Below are positions 55,867-64,000 of a DNA stretch of 64,000 nucleotides, piece by piece. The stretch is from Streptomyces sp. NBC_00258 (GTDB lineage: Bacteria > Actinomycetota > Actinomycetes > Streptomycetales > Streptomycetaceae): the NCBI RefSeq assembly GCF_036182465.1, contig NZ_CP108081.1:10912001-10976000 (forward strand), given 5' to 3'. Every line of letters begins with the position of its first letter. Within the stretch, counting starts at the first letter, position 1. Below the pieces are notes generated by a model that saw nothing but the letters and a program-made list of their open reading frames with translations, made no database searches and was not told the DNA's origin. The translations under genes and the position numbers were made by a program.

Positions 55867-57960
55867 TCAGCAGGCCGAGTTGGTCTGGGTGAGCAGGCCG
55901 AGCCGCCACGGCAGACTGTTGTAGTCGCCGCCCGCGTTGGGGTCCTTGCCCTGATAGAGGTACTGAAGCCGACAGGAGTTGATGGTCAGGGTCTGGTCGT
56001 TCCCCGCACGGACGAGTTCGCCGTGGCTGATGTCCCTGGTCCAACTGCCCGAGGGGAAAGCGACGTTGTTGGCCCGGGCGAACGGGGTGCTCTCGGACGC
56101 GGCCAGTGGAGTCCACGAACCGGCGAGGCTGCCGGCGGTCCAGGAGCGGAAGTAGCGCCGCCCGTCCGACCCGATCGCCTCGACGAGCAACAGGTACTGG
56201 TTGCTGCCCTGCACCTTGTAGACGTTGCTCGCTTCGAACAGGGCGTACTTGTCGGATTCCTGGGCCGCGATGACGGTGTTGGTGAACCCGTTGGGGAACT
56301 GGCCCAGGGTCGTCTGCGACCGGTACAGATGCCCGTTGTCGTCGGAGGAGAACAGGTAGCAGTTGGCGCTGTCGCAGATCACCCACATGTCCACCCAGTA
56401 GCCGTTGCCGATGTTCTGGCGGATGATGTCCGGCATCGACGAGTAGAAGTGGCGCGGCGCGCTCCAGCCGTTCGGATTGCTGATGTCGGTGTTCGTGGAG
56501 TACGACGCGTTGCCGGTCTGGTAGACGAGGTACCACGTGCGCTGCGGAGCGAAGTAGAACACCTGCGGTGCGGCCCGGTATCCGGTGCCTATGGCGCTGC
56601 GGTCCAGATAGTGGTGCGTGGCCGAGGAGGCCTGGGACCAGTCGGTGAAGTTCAGATACACCAGGTTGTATCCGGACGCGTTCGCGACACTGGCGAACAC
56701 GTGCCACCTGCCGTTGTGGTGGACGACCGACGGGTCCTTGAGCCCGGCGATGTCGTGCGTCGAGTCCGACTTCGGGGACATCAGCACGCCGCTGGAGCTC
56801 CAGCTGTAGCTGCCGGGCAGAGCGGCGGCATCGGACGTACTGCGCGTGGCGGTACCGGACGCACTTCGCGTGGCGGCGGTGGACGCCGCCCGTGCGGGCG
56901 AGGCGGACACGGTCCGTGTGGCGGCGGTGCCGCCCAGCGCGGTCAGCGTCGACTGGAAGGCGGGCTTCTTGTTGCCGTTCCGGTCGAACAGCAGCGGGTT
57001 CTCCCCGGCCCGCCAGGAGTCGCTGTCCCTGATGCCCCACACGGTGATGCCCGTACAGCGTGAAACGTTCATGCAGGCCCGCACCGTGTTCGCGTACGCG
57101 GCCGTCGGGGCCTGCGCGATGTCCAGCTCGGTGATCTGCACGTCCACGCCCAGCGCGGCGAAGTTCGCCAGCGTCGTCTGGAAGTTGGACGGCGGCCCGC
57201 CAGTACCGAAGTGGGCCTGGAAGCCGACGCAGTCGATGGGTACGCCGCGTGCCTTGAAGTCGCGCACCATGCGGTAGACGCCCTGGGTCTTCGCGGCGGT
57301 CCAGTTCTCGATGTTGTAGTCGTTGTAGCAGAGCTTGGCCGCCTGGTCCGCCGACCGCGCGGTGCGGAAGGCCTGCTCGATGAAGCCGTCGCCCAGCAGG
57401 TTCTGGAACACCGAGGGCCGGTGCTGGCCGCCGGTGCCGTCGGCGAACGCCTCGTTCACCACGTCCCAGGAGTGGATCCTGCCCTTGTAGTGGTTCATCA
57501 CCGTGGTGATGTGGTTGTTCATCACGCCGCGCAGCGTGTTCGCGTCCGTGATGCCGCTGACCCAGCTGGGCAGTTGGGAGTGCCAGACGAGGGTGTGGCC
57601 GCGTACGCGTTGTCCGCGTGACGTGGCGCGGTTGACGATCTGGTCGGCGGGGCCGAACGTGAACGAGCCGCGGGACCGCTCGGTGGCGTCCCACTTCATC
57701 TCGTTCTCGGGCGTGACCGAGTTGAACTCCCGGTCGAGGATCGTCGAGTACGTCCCGTCGCCGAGCTTTCCGGCGGCCACGGCGGTCCCGAAGTACCGCC
57801 CCGACTGGGCGGCTTGGGCACCCAGCGTGGAGGCCTTGACCTCGGGAGATTCGGGCGATTCGGGCGCAGCGGTCGCGGTACCGGGCATCACCATTACGGC
57901 GGCGGCCAGCAGGCCCAATGCCAAGGCTCGGCGTCGGCCGAGCCGGTTGAGAAGGTTCAC
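55867..57960 (-). CDS. Secreted bifunctional GH10 xylanase-GH62 arabinofuranosidase
   Basis: A 697-residue secreted enzyme with signal MNLLNRLGRRRALALGLLAA and on to TATAAP. Residues 45-343 are GH10 with Glu170 (WDVVNEAF) as acid/base and Glu278 (VQITELDI) as nucleophile. A low-complexity Ala/Thr/Ser/Arg linker (345-380) follows, then GH62 (383-697) with Asp409 in GLKDPSVV and a Glu in LFEASNVYKV. The first domain cuts the xylan backbone and the second removes arabinose side chains. The more common domain on streptomycete GH10 enzymes is a lectin, so this fusion is unusual. A free-standing GH62 lies at 59694-60563. Confidence 0.93.
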   Translation of the reverse strand: MNLLNRLGRRRALALGLLAAAVMVMPGTATAAPESPESPEVKASTLGAQAAQSGRYFGTAVAAGKLGDGTYSTILDREFNSVTPENEMKWDATERSRGSFTFGPADQIVNRATSRGQRVRGHTLVWHSQLPSWVSGITDANTLRGVMNNHITTVMNHYKGRIHSWDVVNEAFADGTGGQHRPSVFQNLLGDGFIEQAFRTARSADQAAKLCYNDYNIENWTAAKTQGVYRMVRDFKARGVPIDCVGFQAHFGTGGPPSNFQTTLANFAALGVDVQITELDIAQAPTAAYANTVRACMNVSRCTGITVWGIRDSDSWRAGENPLLFDRNGNKKPAFQSTLTALGGTAATRTVSASPARAASTAATRSASGTATRSTSDAAALPGSYSWSSSGVLMSPKSDSTHDIAGLKDPSVVHHNGRWHVFASVANASGYNLVYLNFTDWSQASSATHHYLDRSAIGTGYRAAPQVFYFAPQRTWYLVYQTGNASYSTNTDISNPNGWSAPRHFYSSMPDIIRQNIGNGYWVDMWVICDSANCYLFSSDDNGHLYRSQTTLGQFPNGFTNTVIAAQESDKYALFEASNVYKVQGSNQYLLLVEAIGSDGRRYFRSWTAGSLAGSWTPLAASESTPFARANNVAFPSGSWTRDISHGELVRAGNDQTLTINSCRLQYLYQGKDPNAGGDYNSLPWRLGLLTQTNSAC

Positions 57961-58012
57961 GGTTCTCCTCAGTACGGTCGTCGGATGCGGATGCGGATGC
58001 GGGTGGGTGCCG

Positions 58013-59647
58013 TCAGGGCACGGACAGCTCGAAGCGCTCGACGCGGACAGAACCGCCGAGCGCCTGAGTGGCGTGGTTGAAGAGGGCGAATCGATGGCCC
58101 ATGAAGAACTGCCAGCTGTTGCCCATGGTGAAAGCGGGCCCCAGGCGGACGAAGTTGGTGCCGTCGGTGCTGTAGGAGAAGGTCCCCGGCCGGGCTGCCC
58201 CGGGGCGGATGTCGGCGTTCGCGCGCAGCCAGACGCGGCCCCCGGAGATGTTGGCGCCCGCCATCTCCGTACCGGTGCCGGTGGTGTTCCAACTGCTGTC
58301 CATGGTCAGCCCGTTGACCATGACGACCCTCGTCGCACCGCCGTCCCGCTTGACGCCGACCCACGCCGACGAGTCACGCAGCAGCGCGAGCCCCGCCCGG
58401 TCGCCGTCGCGCATCGTGGAGTGGTCGAGCTGGATCGTGGCGGTGGACGTGGGCCCCTGGACGCGGTGGGTGAGCGTGTTCCGGGCCCAGTACAGGTCGT
58501 TGGTGACGGTCGCGGTCCTGAGGGTCAGACCGTTGCCGACGGCCCATCGGCTGTTGTCCGGGTTGTGGTTCCACTCCCACTTCGGCTTGAGCGCCGTTCC
58601 GTCGAACGTGTCGACGCCGGTCATCGGGGTGACCTGCCGGGGCGGGTTCGGGACGACGGGGCTGGGATACGACGTACCCCAGGCGCCGTTGACGAGTTGC
58701 ACGACGGGCCAGCCGTCCGAGGTCCACGCGACCGGCGCCAGGACGGGGATCCGGCCACCGGGGTACGCGTCCACGAACGCCAGGTAGTACCAGGCCCCGC
58801 TCTGCGTCTGGACGAGTCCGCCCTGGTGCGGGACCCCGCCGCCGGTGACCGGTCCGCGCAGGTCGAGGAGCACCTGCCGCATCGTGTAGGGCCCGAAGGG
58901 ACCGCTCGTCGACTTGAGGATGTACTGGCCGTTGGCCGGACGGGTCAGGAAGATGTAGTAGTTCCCGTTGATCCTGTAGAAGCGTGCGCCCTCCAGGGTG
59001 CCGACGCTCGACGGCGTACTGAAGACCTGCTGGGCGCGGACCTGGGTGCGTCCGTCCGCGGAGAGCTGGGCCACGCTGATGGTGGTGTTGCCGTACGCCA
59101 CGTACAGGGTGTCGTCGGTGTCGACGAGGAGCCCCGCGTCGTAGTACGCGGTACTGATCGTGGTCAGTCTGTTCCAGGGGCCCTCGACGGCGGTCGCGGT
59201 GTAGATGTACGTCCTGGCGAAGTCGATCTGGCCGAGCCAGTAGAACGTCCGGTTGCTCGGGCGATAGGCGAGTGAGGACGCCCAGATGCCCCGGACGTAG
59301 CCGCGGGCGCCGTTCAGGTCGTACTTGGACCCGAAGTCCAGCACCGGCACCGAGTGGCCGGCGAACTCCCAGTTGACCAGGTCGTACGAGCGGAGGATGG
59401 GCGCCCCCGGCGAGTAGTGCATCGTCGAGGCCGAGTAGTAGTAGGCGTTGCCGACGCGGATGATGTCGATGTCCGCGAAGTCCTGCCAGAGCACGGGGTT
59501 GGTGTACGACGCGGCCGAGGACTTCGGCGTCGCCGCGTGGGCCGTTGCCTGCGTGGCCGCGGTGCCGGGCAGAGCGGCTCCCACGGCCAGGCCGCTCGCC
59601 GTGCCCAGTGCCTTGCGGCGACTATGAGGTTGATCGAGCCATGACAT
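58013..59647 (-). CDS. Secreted GH43 beta-xylosidase/arabinofuranosidase with C-terminal beta-sandwich
   Basis: A 544-residue protein with a Tat-like start (SRRKALGTASGLAVGAALPG). The five-bladed propeller begins NPVLWQDFADIDIIRVG with the base Asp; TAYYDAGLLVD and LEGARFYRINGNYYI supply further catalytic-site residues. The C-terminal half (about 335-544) is a beta-xylosidase-type sandwich (TFDGTALKPKWEWNHNPDNS). It trims xylo- or arabino-oligosaccharides. It lies between the two GH62-containing genes on the same strand, gaps 52 and 46 bases, so the three form one arabinoxylan operon. Confidence 0.9.
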   Translation of the reverse strand: MSWLDQPHSRRKALGTASGLAVGAALPGTAATQATAHAATPKSSAASYTNPVLWQDFADIDIIRVGNAYYYSASTMHYSPGAPILRSYDLVNWEFAGHSVPVLDFGSKYDLNGARGYVRGIWASSLAYRPSNRTFYWLGQIDFARTYIYTATAVEGPWNRLTTISTAYYDAGLLVDTDDTLYVAYGNTTISVAQLSADGRTQVRAQQVFSTPSSVGTLEGARFYRINGNYYIFLTRPANGQYILKSTSGPFGPYTMRQVLLDLRGPVTGGGVPHQGGLVQTQSGAWYYLAFVDAYPGGRIPVLAPVAWTSDGWPVVQLVNGAWGTSYPSPVVPNPPRQVTPMTGVDTFDGTALKPKWEWNHNPDNSRWAVGNGLTLRTATVTNDLYWARNTLTHRVQGPTSTATIQLDHSTMRDGDRAGLALLRDSSAWVGVKRDGGATRVVMVNGLTMDSSWNTTGTGTEMAGANISGGRVWLRANADIRPGAARPGTFSYSTDGTNFVRLGPAFTMGNSWQFFMGHRFALFNHATQALGGSVRVERFELSVP

Positions 59648-59693
59648 GTCGAACGCTCTCCTTGCGTGGGGGACGAGGAGGTGCGGCGGATCA

Positions 59694-60563
59694 TCAGGAG
59701 CTGTTCGTCTGGGTCAACAGACCGAGCCGGTAGGGGAGTTGCGCGTAGTCGCCGCCGGCCGAGGGGTTCAGGCCCTGGTAGAGGAACTGCAGACGGCAGG
59801 GGTTGATCGTCATGGTCTGGTCGTTGCCGGCGCGGACGAGTTCGCCGTGGCTGATGTCCCTGGTCCACGCGCCGGAGGGGAACGTCACGTTGGTGGCGCG
59901 GGCGAACGGATTGGCCTCGGTGGCCGCCAGCGGCTGCCACTGGCCGGTGAGTCCCTGGGCCGTGAAGGAGCGGTAGTACCGCCTGCCGTCGCCGCCGATG
60001 GACTCCCACAGCAGCAGATAGGTGTTCGTGCCCTGTACGCGATAGACGGCGCCGCCCTCGAACAGGGCGAACTTGGAGTCCTGGAGCACGAGTCGGGTGT
60101 TGCGGAAGCCGCCCGGGAACTCGCCGACGGTGGTCTCGGAGCGGTACACATGGCCGTTGTCGTCCGCGGAGAACAGGTAGCACATGGCGCTGTCGCAAAT
60201 GGTCCAGTAGTCGAGCGTGCCCGACGGGGCGGCGTTCTGGAACGTCCTGGGCGCCGACCAGCTCTGCGGGGTGAAGCTCGTGTAGGCCAGGCTCCAGGAC
60301 CCGGCGGTGTTCGCGGTCGTCATGAAGACGTGCCACTTGCCGTTCGCCCGAACCGCCGTCGGATCCTTGACCGAGACGACGGAGTGGCTCGCGTCTGGCT
60401 TCGGAGAGATCAGCTTCCCGCTGGACGACCACCGGAAGCTGCTCGGAAGTTGCGCAGCGGCCGCCGATTCCTTCGGGGGCGGAGCGGAGTACGACCGCGT
60501 GGGAACGGCGAGCAGCGACATCGCCAGGCCCAGCGGGCGTAAACCGTGAACGAGTGCGGGCAT
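59694..60563 (-). CDS. Secreted GH62 alpha-L-arabinofuranosidase
   Basis: A 289-residue enzyme; ATG at 60563 follows GGGAG and begins a short signal-like segment (LVHGLRPLGLAMSLLAVP). The GH62 domain covers nearly all the rest, with Asp in SVKDPTAV and Glu in FALFEGGAVYRV. The sequence near the end (DISHGELVRAGNDQTMTIN) is almost the same as in the fusion protein downstream, so the two are paralogues. It removes arabinose from arabinoxylan. It is the first gene of the operon. Confidence 0.9.
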   Translation of the reverse strand: MPALVHGLRPLGLAMSLLAVPTRSYSAPPPKESAAAAQLPSSFRWSSSGKLISPKPDASHSVVSVKDPTAVRANGKWHVFMTTANTAGSWSLAYTSFTPQSWSAPRTFQNAAPSGTLDYWTICDSAMCYLFSADDNGHVYRSETTVGEFPGGFRNTRLVLQDSKFALFEGGAVYRVQGTNTYLLLWESIGGDGRRYYRSFTAQGLTGQWQPLAATEANPFARATNVTFPSGAWTRDISHGELVRAGNDQTMTINPCRLQFLYQGLNPSAGGDYAQLPYRLGLLTQTNSS

Positions 60564-61121
60564 ACGGGCTCCCGGGGGAGGTCGGGGCTCGCCGCACGAA
60601 CACCAGGTGCGCTCTTCGTCCGGAACAGTGGCGTGTGGGGAGAGCCTTGCCGGTACGGGTGATGCGGGTGCTGTCGTGCCCGGTTCGTGCCTGGGGCGCA
60701 CGAACCACTGCGGCCGTGCCTTTGTTCGTGCAGTCGAACATCGACCGGCCAGTTGGACGTCTTGGATGATAGGAGCCTCACCAGGAGCGTCAATACCTCT
60801 CGCATCATTCGGTTCCTACCTCGCATCTTTCGGTCCCGTCCCGCGGGCCTCCCGGAGTCCGCTCCCACCTCGGGGTCCACCCCGTGCCCCATCCCTCTCG
60901 GCCGGAGAGCGGGGGTCGTGATCAACTCGAAACATGGCGAACTCGTGAAGGATTGACGGGAGTTGTGAAAGGTGACAAGAATTCGGATCACTTCACTCCG
61001 CTGTGTCTCAAGCGAGTGAAGTGGCGCGAGTGACTCGGTCTCGCACGCTTCGTTGCGTCCGCCCGCGTCGGTCACGCGCGCACAGCCACCTCCCACACAT
61101 TTCGATCCACAGAGGCTCACT
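60564..61121. promoter_or_regulatory. Divergent intergenic region upstream of GH62 and the LAETG protein
   Basis: This 558-base gap has no convincing gene. It contains TCGAACAT (60734-60741), the reverse complement of the ATGTTCGA motif seen before the GH127 and GH27 genes, again flanked by CGTGCA and CGACCG as at 5611-5634. It also contains an inverted repeat at 60989-61023. Otherwise nothing is recognised. Confidence 0.45.
60989..61023. repeat. Inverted repeat upstream of the LAETG protein gene
   Basis: Ten-base arms CACTTCACTC (60989-60998) and GAGTGAAGTG (61014-61023), extendable to CGCT/AGCG after a bulge. It lies about 100 bases before the TTG start and may be an operator or an attenuator. 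Confidence 0.55.
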
Positions 61122-62036
61122 TTGTCGCGTTCGCAACAACCCAGGATTCCGGCTGCCCTCGCAGCGTCCGCTTTCCTCGCAGTCGCCGCCGTCCCCGTGT
61201 TCGGGGCAGGCGTCGCACACGCCACGCCCGGCGGCGCGTGCCAGTCGGCCACCGTCCAGTACCGCCTCGTCGGCGCCGACGGAGGTGTCGTGGGCGCGGA
61301 CTGGACCTCTCAGGGCGGTTTCCGTTCCTGGGACACCGTCCCCGGGCCCGTCGAGGTCCGGCTGGCTCCCGGACAGAAGGTCGCGGACGGCTGCAAGTAC
61401 CCGGTCTCCCTCGCCGAATACACCACCGAGGGGCCGAACTGGGCGACTTCCGGTCGCCAGACCATGGTGGACAAGGCCACCGTCTACCTCACCGCCGCGG
61501 ACGTGGCCGGTAGCGACGAGGAGAAGCGGACCTGGCAGAAGCTGGCCGTGAAGCTGCCCGACTGCTTTGGCCAGATCGACCTGTACGGCGACGACATCGC
61601 CTACGACGGCAAGACGGGCGAGGGGCACGGCCCCGCCCCCTACCAGCCCGACGGTGTCACCACTCCGTACCACCTCATAGCGGCGTGGAACGGAGGCGAG
61701 AAGGCGTGTGCCAACGGCCCGTCGGACTCGCCCACCCCGACTCCGACACCTTCGGAGCCGACCCCGTCGACCCCCGCGGGCAGCACACCGCCCGCGGAGG
61801 AGACGACCCCGCCGACCACCCCCAAGCCCTCCGCGACGCCTCCCACGACACCGGACGTGCCGCCGCTGTCGTCGAAGCCGCCCACCACCCCGAACCCGTC
61901 GCCCAGCGACAGCTCGCCGCCGCTGGCGGAGACGGGTGCCGGCGCGCCGGTCGGCCTGATCGCCGGTGGCGCCGCTGTAGTGATCGCCCTGGGCGCCGGT
62001 GTGGTGTACGCGGCAGCCCGCTCGCGTCGCTCATGA
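61122..62036 (+). CDS. LAETG-anchored cell-surface protein
   Basis: A 304-residue secreted protein. TTG at 61122 is chosen because a signal peptide follows directly (SRSQQPRIPAALAASAFLAV) and AGAGG lies upstream. Residues 35-190 are a compact domain of unknown function with paired cysteines (GGACQSA, DGCKYP, LPDCFG, EKACANG). A Pro/Thr/Ser stalk of about 75 residues leads to the sorting signal LAETG, a hydrophobic helix and the basic tail ARSRRS. LAxTG is the motif of streptomycete class E sortases. The ligand of the outer domain is unknown. Confidence 0.9.
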   Translation: MSRSQQPRIPAALAASAFLAVAAVPVFGAGVAHATPGGACQSATVQYRLVGADGGVVGADWTSQGGFRSWDTVPGPVEVRLAPGQKVADGCKYPVSLAEYTTEGPNWATSGRQTMVDKATVYLTAADVAGSDEEKRTWQKLAVKLPDCFGQIDLYGDDIAYDGKTGEGHGPAPYQPDGVTTPYHLIAAWNGGEKACANGPSDSPTPTPTPSEPTPSTPAGSTPPAEETTPPTTPKPSATPPTTPDVPPLSSKPPTTPNPSPSDSSPPLAETGAGAPVGLIAGGAAVVIALGAGVVYAAARSRRS

Positions 62037-62081
62037 CGGACGCGCACGGGATCGTCCTCGTGCCGTAGCGCACACCTACGG

Positions 62082-62126
62082 CTCCGCCTCCCGGCCGACA
62101 CCATCCGTGCCGGCCGGGAGGCGGAG
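62082..62126 (+). terminator. Hairpin after the LAETG protein gene
   Basis: Perfect 16-bp stem CTCCGCCTCCCGGCCG (62082-62097) with its complement at 62111-62126. It separates two convergent genes. Confidence 0.85.
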
Positions 62127-62153
62127 TTGTTGCCCCGAGGGGTCACGTCACGT

Positions 62154-63644
62154 TCAGGGGGTGATTCCCACGCCGTTGATCCGGCTCCAGGACTTCTCCT
62201 GGGCGGAGGTCATGGCAGGCCAACGCAGCCCGCCCGGGCGGGGGTTGACCCGTGTGGCGTACGAACGGGGGTAGAAGCCCGGGTCGTAGAAACAGCCCGT
62301 GCCGTACTTCTTGTCGAACGCACCGCAGGACGCCGCGAGCGACTTCGGCGTCGGCTTCTTTCCGGTGCGTACCCAAGTGGCCAGAGCGGAGATCGAGTTG
62401 GCGTACTCGGAATTGCTCAGCCCGCTGTGTTCGCTTTCCCGGGTGAAGGTCTGCACCAGCTTCTTGTCCCGGTGCGCGCCCCGAAGGCTGTCGCGGTAGG
62501 CCGCCTCGTGCTCGACGAACGCCGTCGGATCGTCGATGGCGTGGAGCGTGAGCACGGGAATCCCGACCTTGCCCGTGAGGTCACTGTCGTACGACAGGTC
62601 GCGAACGGCGGTCGGATCCGCGGAGAACCGTTCGACACCCTCGTTGAGCGCCTTGTCGTCGTGGGACCCGGAATAGCGAACGCCCTTGTTGCTGAACGGA
62701 TTGCGCCCGCCGAGCCGGTTGTGCACGATGTCGCGGAAGGTGAACGTCGCAAACCGCAGATGGGATTCCAGGGTGCGCTCCGGAATTCCCGTGACCGCGA
62801 GGATGTCGTCCAGATTGCGCTGCTGCAGAGCGGTCCGCTCCTCGGCGGGGGAGGCGAATCCCGTGCATTCCTCAAGGCGGGCGCGCAGCCCCGCGCTCGT
62901 CATGGTCGAGGTCGCGCGCAGCCCCTCCCACAGCGGGTACCGGGGCTCGGTGGGGCGAGGGTGGTTCTGGCAGTAGTACTGGTAGACCACCCGCAGGTCC
63001 ACGCGGTAGTCGTAGCCGCGGGAGCCGCCGCCGAGCACGCCGTTGGTGAGCAGGGCGCCGTCGTAGGGGCCGTGCTTCTTCGCGCCGTACGTCTCCACGA
63101 CCTTCGCGGCGACATTGCCGCCCCAGGACTGACCGTGCACATATGTCCGCCTCGGCCTGTCGAACTCCTCGACGAACAGGCGGCGCAGATTCTCCGTGTC
63201 GGCGGCGGCCATCCGTGTTCCGTAACCACCGCGGCGGTACGACGAACCGGCCCACGCATAGCCTTCGTCCACCATCACCGACCAGCGTTCCAGATCGCCG
63301 ATGCTGCGGGCCGGGTCGGAGCCCGCACCGAGGTCGGGGCCTCCGTGCGCGTGCATCACGAGCGAGCCGTTCCAGTTCTTAGGGACGGCGATCGCGTAAT
63401 AGGCGCCGTTGGAATCCTGCCCCGTGTAACAAGTGGCCTTTCCGGTCAGCGTGGTCGGGCACTCCACGGAAGCCGGTCCGCCCGCGGTCGGGGAGGCGGA
63501 GGAGGCGGCCGACGTCGGTCCGGCGAGTGTGCCGACGAGAATTCCCGCAAGGCCCGCGGCCAACGCGGCGCGGTGGCGTCGAAGTCCTTTGGCCCCATTG
63601 CGGATGTCACGGATACCCGACGTTCCGAGTCTCGGCCGGTCCAT
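62154..63644 (-). CDS. Secreted alpha/beta hydrolase
   Basis: A 496-residue secreted protein; ATG at 63644 follows AAGGAG. The signal includes RRHRAALAAGLAGILVGTLA. The fold shows an oxyanion motif VMHAHGGPDLG, the nucleophile elbow YVHGQSWGGNVAAK, an Asp in LTLHAIDDPTAFVE and a His in ESEHSGLSNSEY. The length and insertions suggest a peptidase-, tannase- or feruloyl-esterase-like enzyme; I cannot choose. Two conserved-looking cysteines lie near the C-terminus (ASCGAFDKKYGTGCFYD). Confidence 0.82.
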   Translation of the reverse strand: MDRPRLGTSGIRDIRNGAKGLRRHRAALAAGLAGILVGTLAGPTSAASSASPTAGGPASVECPTTLTGKATCYTGQDSNGAYYAIAVPKNWNGSLVMHAHGGPDLGAGSDPARSIGDLERWSVMVDEGYAWAGSSYRRGGYGTRMAAADTENLRRLFVEEFDRPRRTYVHGQSWGGNVAAKVVETYGAKKHGPYDGALLTNGVLGGGSRGYDYRVDLRVVYQYYCQNHPRPTEPRYPLWEGLRATSTMTSAGLRARLEECTGFASPAEERTALQQRNLDDILAVTGIPERTLESHLRFATFTFRDIVHNRLGGRNPFSNKGVRYSGSHDDKALNEGVERFSADPTAVRDLSYDSDLTGKVGIPVLTLHAIDDPTAFVEHEAAYRDSLRGAHRDKKLVQTFTRESEHSGLSNSEYANSISALATWVRTGKKPTPKSLAASCGAFDKKYGTGCFYDPGFYPRSYATRVNPRPGGLRWPAMTSAQEKSWSRINGVGITP

Positions 63645-63758
63645 GGGCGTACTCCTTCTCCTCATCGGCGCACCGTTGCGCGGCGGGGCCGATGCTAAGG
63701 AGAGGCCGGGCGAAAACCCATGGCTTGATCATTGCGTTCATAGTGTTCATCCGGCGAT

Positions 63759-63799
63759 GACCGCAGGCTCGCCGGGCAGCCCTGGGCATTCCTGCGGTC
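63759..63799 (-). terminator. Possible hairpin after the terminal oxidoreductase gene
   Basis: Nine-base arms GACCGCAGG (63759-63767) and CCTGCGGTC (63791-63799) with a 23-base loop, 18 bases past the stop of the minus-strand gene at the window edge. Confidence 0.4.
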
Positions 63800-63816
63800 G
63801 GGACCGCCCGATGGGT

Positions 63817-64000
63817 TCAGGAGAGCCAGTCGGTGTAGCGGGTGGGCGCGATGTGCGCGTCCTTCGGGGCGACGAGGACGTCACCGCGGACGGCCGCGAA
63901 CATGCCCGCGCTGTCGTCGGTCGTGACCGTGCGGCCGTCCGGGTGGGCGGCCAGCGTGATCCGGCCGAGCTCGTCGAGCGGGAAGACGTCGGGGCCGCCG
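63817..64000 (-). CDS. C-terminal part of an oxidoreductase, NmrA/SDR-like (partial)
   Basis: The frame enters from the window edge and ends with TGA at 63817-63819, leaving about 60 residues: GGPDVFPLDELGRITLAAHP near the start and IAPTRYTDWLS at the end. This resembles the C-terminus of NmrA-like SDR proteins, which bind NAD(P), but the nucleotide-binding part lies outside the window. The substrate is unknown. Confidence 0.5.
   Translation of the reverse strand, partial: GGPDVFPLDELGRITLAAHPDGRTVTTDDSAGMFAAVRGDVLVAPKDAHIAPTRYTDWLS

Overview
The window is chromosomal DNA of a Streptomyces or very close relative. This is inferred from the very high GC content with strong third-position GC bias, frequent GTG starts, Tat and Sec secreted glycoside hydrolases with ricin-type lectin domains, an LAETG sortase substrate, paralogous SigB-family sigma factors, and two copies of the GGTCGCGCAGTTCCCCGCGC element common in streptomycetes. 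I see no rRNA or tRNA gene, CRISPR array, insertion sequence or phage gene.

Layout. (1) 1-9.5 kb: the end of a membrane protein gene, an amidohydrolase, a GNAT acetyltransferase, a divergent pair of secreted glycosidases (GH127 with an inserted LamG domain; GH27 alpha-galactosidase with a lectin domain), and an OhrR-like regulator divergent from an esterase. (2) 9.6-29.6 kb: a very dense partner-switching stress module. It holds an RsbR-RsbS-RsbT-RsbT/X-PP2C operon whose genes overlap at start and stop codons, a second PP2C, an anti-anti-sigma STAS protein, an ANTAR-PP2C protein, a 1333-residue hybrid histidine kinase with tandem HAMP repeats, two divergent SigB-family sigma factors, three HATPase proteins of the anti-sigma type, a MEDS-domain sensor, a PRC-barrel protein, and two related MarR regulators flanking the rsb operon. 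Four sites matching or nearly matching the streptomycete SigB-type promoter (GNNT-N15-GGGTAY) lie upstream of genes in this module, which suggests feedback. (3) 29.8-34.0 kb: a small membrane protein, a protein O-mannosyltransferase, an MFS exporter and a LysR regulator. (4) 34.1-43.1 kb: a galactan or arabinogalactan utilisation locus. A LacI regulator with two 16-bp operators controls two ABC permeases, a binding protein, a GH42 beta-galactosidase and a GH30 endo-galactanase. No ATPase gene is present, so a shared ATPase such as MsiK is presumed. (5) 43.1-52.3 kb: a small biosynthetic gene cluster that should make p-aminobenzoate (fused ADC synthase plus ADC-lyase-like enzyme) and then modify it with two adenylate-forming ligases, an FAD monooxygenase, a membrane-tethered ABM protein and a divergent DUF3050 protein with a plausible heme-oxygenase-fold metal-oxidase motif. 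(6) 52.3-55.8 kb: a CMD/AhpD-like protein, a HAD-like protein and an MMPL transporter. (7) 55.8-60.6 kb: an arabinoxylan-degrading set (GH10-GH62 fusion, GH43, free-standing GH62). (8) 61-64 kb: an LAETG surface protein, a secreted alpha/beta hydrolase and the end of an oxidoreductase gene.

The part most likely to be a new system is the p-aminobenzoate cluster with its DUF3050 enzyme. The second is the SigB-type signalling module, which has several unusual fusions and degenerate domains. All functions are inferred from reading the sequence; no database search was run.
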